Part shown: positions 25,095-37,500 of the stretch, piece after piece
Position numbering within the stretch: position 1 is the stretch's first letter
Layout of the letters: each line of letters opens with the position of its first letter
NCBI RefSeq assembly: GCF_037325665.1
Contig: NC_090250.1
Span: forward strand, 33,578,015 to 33,642,014
DNA length: 64,000 nucleotides
Origin: Littorina saxatilis
Lineage: Eukaryota > Mollusca > Gastropoda > Littorinimorpha > Littorinidae
Direction of reading: 5' to 3'
Program-made: the position numbers and the translations under genes
The notes under the pieces: generated by a model
The model's database searches: none
Told to the model about the DNA's origin: nothing
Seen by the model: only the letters and a program-made list of their open reading frames with translations

Positions 25095-26580
25095 CTTTGA
25101 ATGTCTTGTGATTTCAGATGTCTTTTTAAACCCTCTCTGGTAAGGGAAACTTGATATGTGGAAATGATTTTTCTTTCTTGCTTTTAAAAAGTTTGCATTA
25201 CATCTCGTATATGCTGCATAAAGGAGACAGTCACCAGCCTGAAATAATGGGAAATTCGCTTGATTGCTTCAAGACTTTGTCCAGTATGTGCTTAATTCTG
25301 TCAGTTTAAATTCTGCTGGAAATATCCACAGTGCAGGTGACTAATTATTTCAGCTTCTTATATCTGTATTAATGCAGGATTCAGATCTCATCATCTGCAA
25401 AAGAGATAAGAACAAAGAAATCAACTGCATAGTCATGATAATGATGACACAATCACACATGTTACATGTACCATTACACTAGCTGTCACATGCTTGATAG
25501 TCGTCACCACAACAGTAAAAAGAATGAAAGAAAAATCTATATTCTTTCTCAATACATATAATATATATATAAATACCAACTTTCAATTCTAACTCATATT
25601 GTATGAATACAGTCGTTGTAAACATGCAAATTCACACTGATCTTGTAGTTGTACTTTTCTGAAACTCCACTCTAGTAGATGATGTACTGGAATAGTGAAC
25701 TGATCTCTAAAATCAAGTAACAGAGCTAGCATTTGGACAATGCCAATTTTCTGTGGGAATGGACAGATGTTGTAAGAAGTGGAAGAAATAAGACACAAGG
25801 CATTTCATATGTGAGTCACTGATAAGACATTTTCATTATCTTCTATATTTGCAGGCTATTTATCTTGGCACAAAAACTGGGGCAAACCTCACATGTGCAG
25901 ATTAATGATATCATCTTCAAATTCTGAACACACTTTATTTATCATCACTGGTTGGTGAAGTGCATGCAAATTATTCGTCAGTGTGACGAATGGAATTCGT
26001 GTATCGACTCCCTCTCTCATATTAATCGAGACTTCACTAGTTGCGTACACAAACCGAGGTTAAATGACCGAGACTACGTCATGACGACACTGTATACATA
26101 TGACGTCAACGCTCGCGCCATTAGTCCAAAACTAGTGCAGCGTACAAGAAAAGAATTTGTTTATCTTCATGGAAAGAAATTTAAAGAAGAGAGCAAAAGG
26201 AAACAGCGTGCATTGGTATTAATTCGTGAATATGAACTGTACATATATTCAGTTGAGGTTGCTAGGATGCAATGCTCTGACCGTTTCATTGACTCCAAGA
26301 TGGCAGCAATCAACGAAGCCACTTAGATTGCACTAGCATATGTTTCACCTTCCGTGGACGGATTTCCACATTTTTGCGATCTCCAAAGGTCCACTAACCG
26401 CAGGTAAAACACGCTAATACATTTTAACATTATTGATTCACAGGAAAACACAGGTATTGTTCATTTTCCATGTGTTTGTGTCAGTCTGTGAACTCTTGTT
26501 TCTGTGTTTGTTTTAGAGAAACAAATTGAATGATATCGATGGAAATCATACTTGATAATAACAGATATTGCACGTGTGTG
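25095..26580. other. Upstream region of the antiporter gene
   Basis: The open frame at the antiporter start continues a short way upstream without another ATG, and a possible acceptor lies near 25138, so a non-coding 5' exon is expected here. Sequence near 26280-26410 has mixed composition and a plus-strand donor-like CCGCAG/GTAAAAC at about 26403, which may mark a promoter working in both directions. No coding exon of a known family is seen. Confidence 0.35.
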
Positions 26581-26624
26581 TTGCAGAAGGTGCAAGTGTA
26601 CAGGGGTGTACAATGCTTGTGTAA

Positions 26625-26729
26625 ATGATGTCGTGTGAACACTGTGGGAAGGGCAACGTCAGCGGTAACCACGGAAGGAACCACCAACGTCCCAAGTGTC
26701 ACCCAGATCGAGTTTATCATGATGAGTAG
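26625..26729 (+). CDS. Possible 34-aa Cys/His-rich small ORF
   Basis: ATG ATG TCG TGT ... TAG encodes 34 residues with CEHC near the start, then HGRNH and KCH: a spacing that could bind one zinc ion. A splice-acceptor-like TGTGTTGCAG ends at about 26586 just upstream, and a donor-like site lies at about 26403, so this could be the second exon of a transcript divergent from the antiporter gene. I do not recognise the product. The length is short enough for chance, and there is no second line of evidence. Confidence 0.2.
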   Translation: MMSCEHCGKGNVSGNHGRNHQRPKCHPDRVYHDE

Positions 26730-28295
26730 ACTACTTTATATTTTGTGAACATTAACACACCATCACGTCTTCATTTGTGTAAACCGAAATACATTTTCAA
26801 CGAGAAGAAGAAGTACGTTCCGCGCTTCGATATCAAACGTCTACGCAACAAGAAGAAGAAAGACAATGTTGTTACGTGTGTGTGAAATCACACCAGCGAA
26901 ATCATAATCTACAAAACTTTCATTTGAAGATTCTAAGAGAAAGGGATTGATGTCTGCAAGAATGATCACATGCATGTTTTTGAAAGTACAGAATTATTAA
27001 ATTTCTTATTACTTCTTTGCACTTGTCTCTGTTAAACACTGATCAGCCCTAGAACGAGAAGCAGACGTCACAGTCAGTGATTCAGTACTTGAAATGTACT
27101 GCTTAATCACCACACACTCTTTCCAAATCATGTGATAGGTTTCCTTTTTTCACAGCAGATCTCATAATGTACCTTCAAAAATCGTATTTCTTTTTCCTTG
27201 CATTTTTTATTTTAATTTTATACCAGCCAGGAACACATGCAGCTATAGAGAGCACGTACGTCAGCCAGCTTTGTTTATCTCACACAGACTTAATACTGAC
27301 TATTAATCCCCTCCCCTCCAAAGTGCTGCTGATCGAACTTTGGACCATGTATTCACCCTTTGGGTTCTTATTTGTGATGAGAAATGGTATTTTGACTTTG
27401 AAATCAGCTTCAACGCAAAATATTTATTTTCTTATTTAAGGGACATATAACCGCTCGCGGTGCGTTTTCCGACTTTTCGAATAAATCGAATCTGGGGTAA
27501 AATCGACAGTTGCACGATCTTGACATGCTTTTCTCCCTCAAGATAATTGTACCACTTGAAATAAGCGGAGAAACATTCAGTCTGAAGTTAATTTTGGCTG
27601 ACGCCTGGCTGACGTCCTCACGATAGTAGGCACATATATGCAGCTAAGATTAATAAGACAACTTCTGCGGAGTTATATAACTATATGACCTTTAGTTATT
27701 GCAACTGCCATCAAATCAAGCACACCTCTGTAAGCATTCACTATTTACTAATGAGTAATTACAGCCGGTCGGTCTTTCAAGATTTGTCGATGCGCAGATT
27801 CCAACATCTAATCCGTGCAAAAATCACGAGTTTCGCCTCGCAAAAATAAACTGCTGTTGAGGGGAACACAAAGTGTGTTTGCTATCGGAGTTCTGTAATC
27901 CTTGGGAAGATCAAGTTCGCCAAAATTCTTAAACTCAACAAAGATCACAAGTAATCAAATGCACAAATCATTCCATTACCTGTGTCTGTTCTCAGAGTAT
28001 TGCGCCGAATACTTAGCTTCCAAGTCCATCATTTACAATCATGTGACAACCACACCACGTGACCATGACGATTACGATGTAGGGGGTCGTATCAACATCC
28101 TAAATTGTAGCAATAAAGCCTCTGCGGTGTTAGACTACAAAACTCGCTGTATAGCTATACCCTCGGGCAAACATTTGACATACAAACAAGAGTGTTATTG
28201 TCTTCTATATCTTCCAATGCAAAATGGACATCTTTTGCTGACCAGGTTTACGAACTGCATGCGACTTTCGATTTCAGGCAAGGCGATTGATTCTA
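26730..28295. other. Intergenic, nothing recognised
   Basis: A-T rich DNA with scattered short frames. One frame near 27167 opens with a hydrophobic stretch but lacks any family match. No repeat family seen elsewhere in the window was found here. Confidence 0.4.
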
Positions 28296-28432
28296 GGCTA
28301 ATTGCCCCCCGGACAACCGCGGACAACTGCCCCCGGACAACCGCCCCCCGGACAACTTCCCCCCCGACAACCGCCCCCCCTGGACAATTCCCCCCCCCCC
28401 CCCCCGCGCCCCATTATTTTGTTTGTGTTTTT

Positions 28433-28494
28433 TTATATTAGTCAAGTTTTGACTAAATGTTTTAACATAGAGGGGGAATCGAGACGATGGTCGT

Positions 28495-28589
<95 letters not shown>

Positions 28590-29386
28590 GCGTATGTGCG
28601 GTGTAGAGCGATTCAGACTAAACTACTGGAACGATCTTTATGAAATTGGACATGAGAGTTCCTGGGTATGATATCCCCAGATGTTTTTTTCATTTTCTCG
28701 ATAAATGTCTTTGATGACGTCATATCCGGCTTTTTGTAAAAAGTTGAGGCGGCACTGTCACACCCTCATTTTTCAATCAAATTGATTGAAATTTTGGCCA
28801 AGCAATCTTCGACGAAGGCCGGACTTCGGTATTGCATTTCAGCTAGGTGGCTTAAAAATTAATTGATGACTTTGGTCATTAAAAATTTGAAAATTGTAAA
28901 AAAAAAAAAAAATTATAAAACGATCCAAATTTACGTTCATCTTATTCTTCATCATTTCCTGATTCCAAAAACATATAAATATGTTATATTTGGATTAAAA
29001 ACAAGCTCTGAAAATTAAAAATATAAAAATTATGATCAAAATTAAATTTTTGAAATCAATTTAAAAACACTTTCATCTTATTCCTTGTCGGTTCCTGATT
29101 CCAAAAACATATAGATATGATATGTTTGGATTAAAAACACGCTCAGAAAGTTAAAACGAAGAGAGGTACAGAAAAGCGTGCTATCCTTCTCAGCGCAACT
29201 ACTACCCCGCTCTTCTTGTCAATTTCCTTTGCCACAAGCGGTGGACTGACGATGCTACGAGCAAGCTCCTGTGGCTACGAGTATACATGTATACGGTCTT
29301 GCTGAAAAATTGCAGTGCGTTCAGTTTCATTCTGTGAGTTCGACAGCTTGACTAAATGTTGTATTTTCGCCTTACGCGACTTGTTT
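28433..29386 (+). mobile_element. 0.9-kb dispersed repeat, copy 1
   Basis: Starts with the palindrome TTAGTCAAGTTTTGACTAAA, then GAGGGGGAATCGAGACGA, a GT/TCTG microsatellite (28496-28589), GAGCGATTCAGA, an A-T rich middle and an end TTTCGCCTTACGCGACTTG preceded by CTTGACTAAATGT. No coding capacity. Two more copies follow at 29406 and 32813, and a fragment of the 5' end lies near 7326. Confidence 0.85.
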
Positions 29387-29405
29387 AGTTATGAATTTGG
29401 TTTTT

Positions 29406-30268
29406 ACATTTAGTCAAGTTTTGACTAAATGTTTTAACGTAGAGGGGGGAATCGAGACGAGATTCGTGGTGTATGTGTGTGTGTGTGTGTGTGTGTAGAG
29501 CGATCCAGAGAAAACTACTGGACCGATCTTCATGAAACTTGACATGAGATATCTGAGTATGATATCTCCAGATGTTTTTTTAATATTTTTGATAAATGTC
29601 TTTGATGTCGTCATATCCGGCTTTTCGTGAAAGTTGAGGCGGCACTGTCACGCTCTCATTTTTCAACTAAATTGGTTGAAATTCTGGTCAAGTAATCTTC
29701 GACGAAGCCCGGACTTTGGTATTGCATTTCAGCTTGGGAGCTTAAAAATTTAATTAATGAGTTTGCTCATTGAAGTTGTCATTAAAATCGATTTTTTGCA
29801 AACAGATTTAAAATTGATTGCATCGTATTCTTCATCACATTCTGAATCTAAAAATATATACATATGTCATGTTTACTCTTAAAATGTGATCACAATTAAC
29901 GAAAATAGATTAATTAGTCTCAGTTACGATTAAAATTTAAGAAATCGATCCAAAAATGATTTCATCTTATTCTTTATCATTTCCTGATTCCAAAAACATA
30001 TAGATATGATAGGTTGGATTCAAAACAAGCTCAGAAAGTTAACAAGAATACAGAAAAGCGCGCTTTCCTGCTTAGCACAATACCGTCTACCGCGCTAATC
30101 TGGCGTGTCAATATCACTACGTTTTGCAAGTGGGAAGTGAGCGATATCCTTCTCGCGGGGATTGACGAAGCTGTACTGTCTTGGTGAAAAAATACAGTGC
30201 GTTCAGTTTCATCCCATGAGTTCGACAGTTTGATTAAATGTAGTAATTTCGCCTTACGCGACTTGTTT
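29406..30268 (+). mobile_element. 0.9-kb dispersed repeat, copy 2
   Basis: Same layout and orientation as the copy ending 20 bp upstream: palindromic start ACATTTAGTCAAG, GT tract at about 29470-29495, A-T rich middle, and end GCCTTACGCGACTTG. It is a head-to-tail neighbour of copy 1, with clear divergence between them. Confidence 0.85.
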
Positions 30269-30464
30269 AAACTGTTGTTGTTGTTTGTTGTTGTTTGATG
30301 TTATTTTGCGGTATTCGGCTTTAAGTTTGATATTTATATTACTCTGTATCTGAGTGATGCTTAGTGGTGCTCCCTGGTTTTCACACACACACACACACTC
30401 ACCGTGGCACACACGGGTGCGCGCGCATACACACTCAAACAAACGCACAAAGGACTTCTTCTTC

Positions 30465-30912
30465 TTCTTCTTCTGACGCACTTGCGCTCGGAAGCGAGAG
30501 GTTGCGAGTTCGACCCTGGGTCGGCAGGGCGTTAGCAATTTTCTCTCCCCTTTCCTAACCTAGGTGGTGGGTTCAAGTGCTAGTCTTTCGGATGAGACGA
30601 AAAACCGAGGTCCCTTCGTGTAAACTACATTGGGGTGTGCACGTTAAAGATCCCACGATTGACAAAAGGGTCTTTCCTGGCAAAATTGTATAGGCATAGA
30701 TAAAAAAAAAAAAATGTCCACCAAAATACCCGTGTGACTTGGATTAATAGGCCGTGAAAAGTAGGATATGCGCCGAAATGGCTGCGATCTGCTGGTCGAT
30801 GTGAATGCGTGATGTATTGTGTAAAAAAATACCATTTCACACGGCATAAATAGATCCCTGCGCCTTGAGTCCGAGTCTGGAGATACGCGCGCGATATAAG
30901 ACTTCATAAAAC
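30465..30912 (+). mobile_element. tRNA-derived SINE (5' part missing)
   Basis: Has the B-box region GGTTGCGAGTTCGACCC and the long body with ACGTTAAAGATCCCACGA and TTTCCTGGCAAAATTG. The A-box half of the head, present in the inverted copy at 45470-45926, is missing here. Ends near GATATAAGACTTCAT. Confidence 0.85.
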
Positions 30913-31140
30913 AAAACATATGCGCGCAATCACACAAATATATACACAGAGTAAAATAATACAGGATCAACATTTTTGTTGTTGATTTGATTACATCCGT
31001 GCGTGAACTAATTGCCACATGCGTGCACGGTAATTGTTGCCTATTTTTACATTCAGGAGCTAGTCGGCGTAATGCGTATTGTAGTAAGTTGCTTTTTCTA
31101 AAACCTAAATTTGTAAAACTCATTAAAAGTTTTAGTCAAC

Positions 31141-31159
31141 ACACACACACGCACACACG

Positions 31160-31190
<31 letters not shown>

Positions 31191-31238
31191 CACACACAGT
31201 GACACACACACTCACACACACACACACACACACACACT
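31141..31238. repeat. (AC)n microsatellite
   Basis: Two AC tracts separated by a short interruption near 31196-31205. Confidence 0.9.
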
Positions 31239-31388
31239 GTCAGTAGTAAAACAGAAAACTTGGGAGCTGGGTTACTTTGTGCTTAAAATTGTAGGTCACA
31301 GTTTAAGGCAATCCATCTCAGGTATGTCAGGCAATTGGTCGGGGGGCAATTGTCCGGTGGGCAGTTGTCCAGGGGGATTAGCCTGCTA

Positions 31389-31687
31389 CAGGGCCGGACT
31401 ACCGGGGGGGTTATGGGGGTTGCGCAACCCCCCCCCCCCCCCCTAGCCTAAACATGTACCTCACTTATTTAAAACATTTTTTATTATTGTTTATTTTATG
31501 CCGTTTCATTCAAGGAGCGACCATTTTTCTATCTCAGAATATGACCTACCCATCAGCTTCAGGGGGCTTTGCCCCCTGACCCCCACAAGGGGCTCTGCCC
31601 CTTGACCCCGCCAGGGGGGGGATCGAAAACATCCCCCTGGACCACCACTGGCAACCCCCCCCCTCCTCTTAGCCTAGTCCGGCCCTG
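31389..31687. mobile_element. hAT-like MITE
   Basis: CAGGGCCGGACTA and its complement form 13-bp terminal repeats around 299 bp that include C- and G-rich tracts. TGCTA flanks both sides (31384-31388 and 31688-31692). CAGGG ends are common in hAT elements, but these usually make 8-bp duplications and only 5 bp match here, so the superfamily is tentative. Confidence 0.7.
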
Positions 31688-31759
31688 TGCTACCAAGGCG
31701 ATTGTGTCAGTCCCCAGACATGTTTTTGCCGCCAGTCCTTCTTCCACCTCCGGCACCCG

Positions 31760-31990
31760 TGACCGCCCCAGATAAATGTAATGACAATGGCACGTTTAAG
31801 ATCTTGGTCATTGTGCCATAAGTGATACACTTGTGTATCTCGTCAAAAGCCGTGAGGGCGTAAAACTCGAATAATATAACCCTTATCTTGTCCTTTAGAG
31901 GCGAAATATTTAGCCAGTGTAGGACATAAAGCATTATCTCTTTTCACCGGGCAGGCCACTCTGGCCTCTGCCATATGCCTCACTTGAGTG
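31760..31990 (+). mobile_element. SINE fragment
   Basis: Contains the block AATGACAATGGCACGTTTAA ... CTTGGTCATTGTGCCATAAG shared with the SINE at 45050-45310 and the pieces near 17820-18290. Ends are not clear. Confidence 0.45.
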
Positions 31991-32812
31991 ACACACATGC
32001 AGCAGCTCTAGATTTCGATGCTTGAGTATTAAGATTATAATTTATAAACACAAGCAGAACTGACGCGTAAGGCCGTCTGAAATCGGGCAGACTGCCGGGC
32101 ATGCAGGCGTGGAGGAGGGAATGTGAGAGGGGAGTCGGTCTTAAAAGGGGGGCCGGTTCCAAGGTTCTCACTCACATTTCTCGCGGATTGAGAATTCGAA
32201 TCTGCATTATTATCTGGAACTAAAAGGGTCGGGGTGTTATATCTTTTATTAGTTTTTTTGTTTCGTTCATGGGTCCAGCTAAAAAAGAAGAAGAAAAAAC
32301 TTGACTAAATGTAAAAAGACAGGGGTAAAAAAAATCTAAGGTGCGTTGCTTGTTCAAGACTTTTACTTGGGAATTTGGTAAGATGATTCACCGGCAATAT
32401 CTAAGGTCGAATGGCAATAGCACCATTTTGCTCCTTCGGACAAAAACTGAAATTTTGCCGCTGGCCGGCCGGCACTCGTCACACCTGGGCACTGACACAC
32501 ACACACACACACACACAAACCCACCCTTGACACTACACACACACTGACGCACGCGCGCTCGGCACGCACACACTACTGGCTCTCTCTCCTCTCACTCACA
32601 CGAGCTCGGCCTCCAGTCGGTAATTATGGTTCTGGTTTTACACCTAACAAAAATTAATCGTTTATGCCGCTGCGGCACTGTCGATGGTATTGATTTGTTT
32701 TTGTTGAGCCGCACTTATCAGAAAAATGTCATCAACGACCATCTGAGTGTGATAAACTAAGACTGAGTACTTCTTTTATTAATTAGCAAAAGCAAACATT
32801 CTTGTTATTTTT
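31991..32812. other. Intergenic, nothing recognised
   Basis: Mixed sequence with a short AC tract at about 32492-32518 and an isolated CTTGACTAAATGTAAAAAG near 32299, which matches the end motif of the 0.9-kb repeat. No gene seen. Confidence 0.4.
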
Positions 32813-32874
32813 ACATTTAGTCAAATTTTGACAAAATGTTTTAACATAGAGGGGGAATCGAGACGAGGGTCGTG

Positions 32875-32942
<68 letters not shown>

Positions 32943-34020
32943 CTGTGTGTGTAGAGCGATTCAGAGTAAACTACTGGACCGATCTTTATGAAACTTTTAC
33001 ATGAGAGTTCCTGGGTATTATATCCCCAGACGTTTTTTTTATTTTTTGGATAAAGGTCTTTGATGACGTCATATTATTATTATTATTATTATTATTGTGA
33101 TCATTTTATGCGCCCAATCTAGATATAGCCCTAGGCGCTTACATATTAATTTCTGCCGTTTGAAATGGAATTTTTTTACAGACAGACAGACAAACAGACA
33201 TTTTTTACACACAATATATAACGCATTCACATCGGCCAGTAAAGCTCAGTAGCCTATTAGGCGAGCATTCACCTTTCACGGCCTTTATTCCAAGTCAAAC
33301 GGGTATTTGGTGGACATTTTTATCTATGCCTATACAATTTTGCCAGGAAAGACCCTTTTGTCAATCGTGGGATCTTTAACGTGCACACCCCATATCCGGC
33401 TTTTTGTAAAAGTTGAGGCGGCACTGTCACACCCTCATTTTTCAGTCAAATTGATTGAAATTTTGGCCAAGTAATCTTCGACGAAGGCCGGACTTCGGTA
33501 TTGCATTTCAGCTTGGTGGCTTAAAAATTAATTAATGACTTTGGTAATTAAAATTCTGAAAATTGTAATTAAAATTCTTTTTTTATAAAACGATCCAAAA
33601 ACAATTTCATCTTATTCTTCATCATTTTCTCAGATTCCCAAAAACTTATAAATATGTTATCATGTTCGGATTAAAAACAAGCTCTGAAAATTAAAAATAT
33701 AAAAATTAGGATTAAAATCAAATTTCCGAAATCGATTTAGAAACAATTTCATCTTATTCCTTGTCGGTTCCTGATTCAAAAAACATATTTTTGGATTAAA
33801 AACACGGGACGCTCAGAAAGTTAAAACGAAGAGAGGTACAGAAAAGCGTGCTATGCAGCACAGCGCAACCACTACCGCGCCAAACAGGCTCGTCAATTTC
33901 ACTGCCTTTTGCACGAGCGGCGGACTACGGTCATTGTGACAAAATGCAGTGCGTTCAGTTTCATTCTGTGAGTTCCACAGCTTGACTAAATGTAGTAATT
34001 TCGCCTTACGCGACTTGTTT
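32813..34020 (+). mobile_element. 0.9-kb dispersed repeat, copy 3, with nested SINE
   Basis: Palindromic start ACATTTAGTCAAATTTTGAC, GT tract at 32878-32936, and end GCCTTACGCGACTTG at 34020. A SINE interrupts it at about 33075-33391. The host sequence around the insertion reads GACGTCATAT ... ATATCCGGC, so the uninterrupted copy 1 (GACGTCATATCCGGC) shows the target and a short ATAT duplication. Confidence 0.85.
33075..33391 (-). mobile_element. SINE inserted in the 0.9-kb repeat
   Basis: Same family as 30465-30912, on the minus strand, truncated at its 5' end. It carries an (AAT)n tail read on the minus strand (ATT repeats at 33072-33096). It postdates the host repeat copy. Confidence 0.8.
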
Positions 34021-34587
34021 CCTTTTGTCAAAGGAGTTGCGTCCCTTCAAAGGCACTCTTTTATGGAGGCACAAAAGGACACAAAAGGATCTTCTGACAC
34101 TCGAGAGTAGCAAAACATTGCAGAAAATGAAAGTACTGTAGTTCAAAGCGAATAGTTTTTGTCTTTCTGCTGCGTGTGATTAGAGATGCAAGCATCAAAC
34201 GGCAGCAGAAGTGCATTGAAGGTATACGCAGGCAGCCCTATTATCGCCGCTTGCCGTGTGGGAAAGCTACGGTCTTTGTTTTCGCGGACAGCGTTCCATT
34301 GCCAGCTGCGGCGTCTGAGCGTGGTGAGAGAGAAAACGCTTGTGGCATTGTGTGCCCCGCCACGCCGAGCACTCCCATCCTGTGACACCCACACAAAAGA
34401 CAATGACGCCGCGCCAGGACAGTTTCAGACGGTACACGTTTATCGCACAGAGAAGATTTAAACTGAAAGTTGGAATGACTTGATACTGTCTGGCCTGCGA
34501 TTGCTACCTGCAGCAGAAACTTCGTTTCTCGTCTCATCGTCATTTGTCAGCAGGACCAACTTTAATATTTGGACAGAGCGCAGAACT
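34021..34587 (+). promoter_or_regulatory. Probable promoter and 5' UTR of AASDH
   Basis: This unique-looking, less A-T rich stretch lies between the last upstream repeat and the first AASDH coding exon. The start codon used (34597) is preceded by in-frame ATGs at 34588 and 34480. No TATA box or other certain element is visible; the call rests on position. Confidence 0.35.
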
Positions 34588-34596
34588 ATGAGACAT

Positions 34597-37500
34597 ATGG
34601 CTGCTTCCAGTCTGTTGGAACTGGTGGAAGAACAAGTGGAGAGAACTCCAGACGTGGTTGCAGTGATTTATGATGAAGGGGAGGAGAGATGCTGTGTCAG
34701 GATCACATACCAAGAGATGTGGCAGAGAGCATGTCAAGTAAGGTTCCTTCATTATGCGTCTCTACATTGTTACCTGCTAAAGTAACAAAATAATAAGAAA
34801 AATAAATAATTATGCCTATTAATTCTTACATTTTAACTATAATTAGAATTGTGACGTGTCAAAGGAAGAAAGTTTATTGCTAATACTAATAGTATTTTTA
34901 ATTGTGCACGCATGACCTTCTTGCTTATACAAAGAGTTCAGGTGACATGTGGCTTCAGGTTTTTTTTATGTATTTGTTTCAGATCAGTATGGAATTACAG
35001 AAAAATACAGTTGAGAATGAAACAGTTGGAGTGTGTGCAGAACCTGGAATCAACCTCCCTTCAACTTTGTTGGGGTAAGGACTTTATGAAACATGTTAAC
35101 TTCATTCTGGTAATCACAGAAATGAATTTGCAAAGAAAGTGAATCAGTGAGTCATTCTAATAAGCAGTGTCTATCTGTGTCTGTTTGTAAACAAAACTTA
35201 AGTTAAGGTTTTCTCAGATCTTTTAATTGAAGCTATAGATCGAGCTATGGAACTTTACAATTACACACTTCTTGGGTTTGATGAGCTCCTGACTTGACAT
35301 AAATTTCCGTGTTTTTGTTCTCCAGAATAATGAAGGCCTCGTCAGCCTACTTCCCCTTTGGACAGGATGGAGCTGGGTTTGTGAAGCAGTCCCTTGCCAA
35401 GCTGGGCGTAAAGCATCTTCTTCTAGACGTCAGCAGTTTTCAGGTGTTTTTCTTGTTTGTTTTTGTGTGTTTATTTTTTGGCATTTTGTTTTTCTTGATG
35501 TTAAGATTATTTTTCGTGGTTAGATTAAATGGCCATAGAAGGCCATGAAGGAGGGATATTTTTTTCAACCCATTGATTTTTTATTAAGTTTCTTTTTGCA
35601 GCTTTTTATTGGTACATGTAGTGACTCCTTTAAAACAAAAAACTCAAGCCAGAAGAATTTGAAAGTACAGTGACTCGTATAAGTTTTGATTCACGGGAGT
35701 AATGTGTGAGTCATAGAAATCAGCGATGTTTGTCTGTTTTTCTCCCACCATTGTGACAAGTCAATATCTTACAACAGCACTTTTTGTTCGAAACCGCACC
35801 CCACCACTGCAAAGGGGGAGTCAATCAAGCGTTTGCTCTTCTAGTTTTTTTTTAAATAGACATTGTAGGAGTTAGTTCTGGCTGACACTGACTGTGTTTG
35901 TTTGTTAACAAGTCCTAACAATAACCTGTCACTTTTGCAGAGAATCCGACCTATGCTGCTGAAATTTCAAACCACTGTCCTCCAAAGCACAGAACTTCAA
36001 TACCTGGGTTTCTACCTTGTGCGCCTGCAGCCACTCACTGGTGGTGAAGAGCACGTGCAGCATGTTTCTGGCCTTGCTTACTGCATCACTACTTCAGGAA
36101 CTACCGGCACTCCCAAGATTGTGAGAGTGCCACACTCCTGTATTGCTCCCAACGTCTCTGACTTCAGGTAAGAACACTTCTGTTAACAAAGTAGGCGGGG
36201 ACACATTTATGTGTACAGGGGTACCTGCGATGTAAGGCCCCTCCTATGAGAGAACACCAGGCAGGAAAGAACGACCCCCCGCGGGTTAGGGGGAAGAATT
36301 TACCCGATGCTCTCCAGCATGTCGTAAGAGGCGACTAACGGATTCTGTTTCTCCTTTTACCCTTGTTAAGTGTTTCTTGTATAGAAAATAGAATATAGTC
36401 AATGTTTGTAAAGATTTTAGTCAAGCAGTATGTAAGAAATGTTAAGTCTTTTGTACTGGAAACTTGCATTCTCCCAGTAAGGTAATATATTGTACTACGT
36501 TGCAAGCCCCTGGAGCAATTTTTTGATTAGTGCTTTTGTGAACAAGAAACAATTAACAAGTGGCTCTATCCCATCTCCCCTCCCCCCCCTTTCCCCGTCG
36601 CGATATAACCTTCGTGGTTGAAAACAACGTTAAACACCAAATAAAGAAGAAAAGGAAAGAACGCTTTCAGTCACCCTCTATCTTCTGTCTTGACCAAAAT
36701 TACATGTTGTATACCTGTCATGACAATATGCCACCTGCAGTGTAGGGACATTTTCATCTGGTCCAAAGGTTTTTCTAACATCACATGTATCACTGTATCT
36801 ATACTCGTAAACTTGTTTTATTGCTGCATTAAATATCATATTCTTACTCCGAATCACATTAGCATTGAGTCACCTGAGATGCTTATCACTGAAAAAACGC
36901 TTACCCGGCTAAAGAATTTAAAGGGAAGCAACCCCATCACCAAAACGAAAGTGAAAGTAGCTTTGGTAATGGGCCAGCACACCGGGAGTTACCTCCCATA
37001 CGGGTGTATGCCACGTCACTTCCTCTAGGAACACGTGCCTATTATCATACGTCTTTTTCACCTCGGAGAGGACGGTTCACTTTTTGACGCTCTGTGGCTG
37101 ACCTTGTGTGTTTGAGTGACACCCGCCGGCCACGTTACCCAGCTTTTCTGCTCGCCTTGCCTACAGTTTGGTGAGCTCGTTCCCGTTTGTTGTTGGTTGT
37201 TTGCGCTGTTTCGTTACTGTACGTTGTCCGTTTTTTACGGACTTGTGTGTCAGTGACTTGCGTGTTTCGCCATTTTGTTGTGTGAGTTAGTTAGCTAACT
37301 CGTGTGACTTTGCTAGTAGCTCTGCGTGCCCTCTTTCTGTTTGGGCAAGTGTAGCTTTAGTATTTTGTTGACGCGTAAGCGTGTGTGTTTACTGTGTTTT
37401 CAGTCGTTTAGACTTACGTTTCAGTAAATCTTTTCACTTTGCCACGTGTTGTTGACGTTCGTGTCAGTGTCTTGCGTGTCGCCATTTTGTTGTGTGAGTT

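Larger units (their letters stand above)
28296..31383. mobile_element. Fold-back-like element with GGACAA-repeat ends
   Basis: Left end GGCTAATTGCCCCCCGGACA and right end, inverted, GGCTAATCCCCCTGGACAAC each consist of several short units of the type GGACAACTGCCCCC. Between them lie two copies of the 0.9-kb repeat, a SINE and an AC tract, so most of its bulk is later insertions. No transposase is seen and no target duplication is clear. Such modular inverted ends recall fold-back elements; this is an inference. Confidence 0.5.

Noticed and set aside
25952-26326. 124-aa open frame upstream of the antiporter gene
   Set aside because: No family match, no splice or context support; probably chance, although the region may be a promoter.
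27167-27439. 90-aa frame with a signal-peptide-like start
   Set aside because: Hydrophobic start followed by unremarkable sequence in A-T rich DNA, no relatives recognised.
27902-28441. 179-aa frame
   Set aside because: Its second half is translation of the GGACAA-repeat end of the fold-back-like element; the first half has no match.
34480-34596. Upstream in-frame ATG as AASDH start
   Set aside because: It would add 39 residues with no match to the family. The known human start aligns with the LLELVEEQ region close to 34597; 34588 remains possible.
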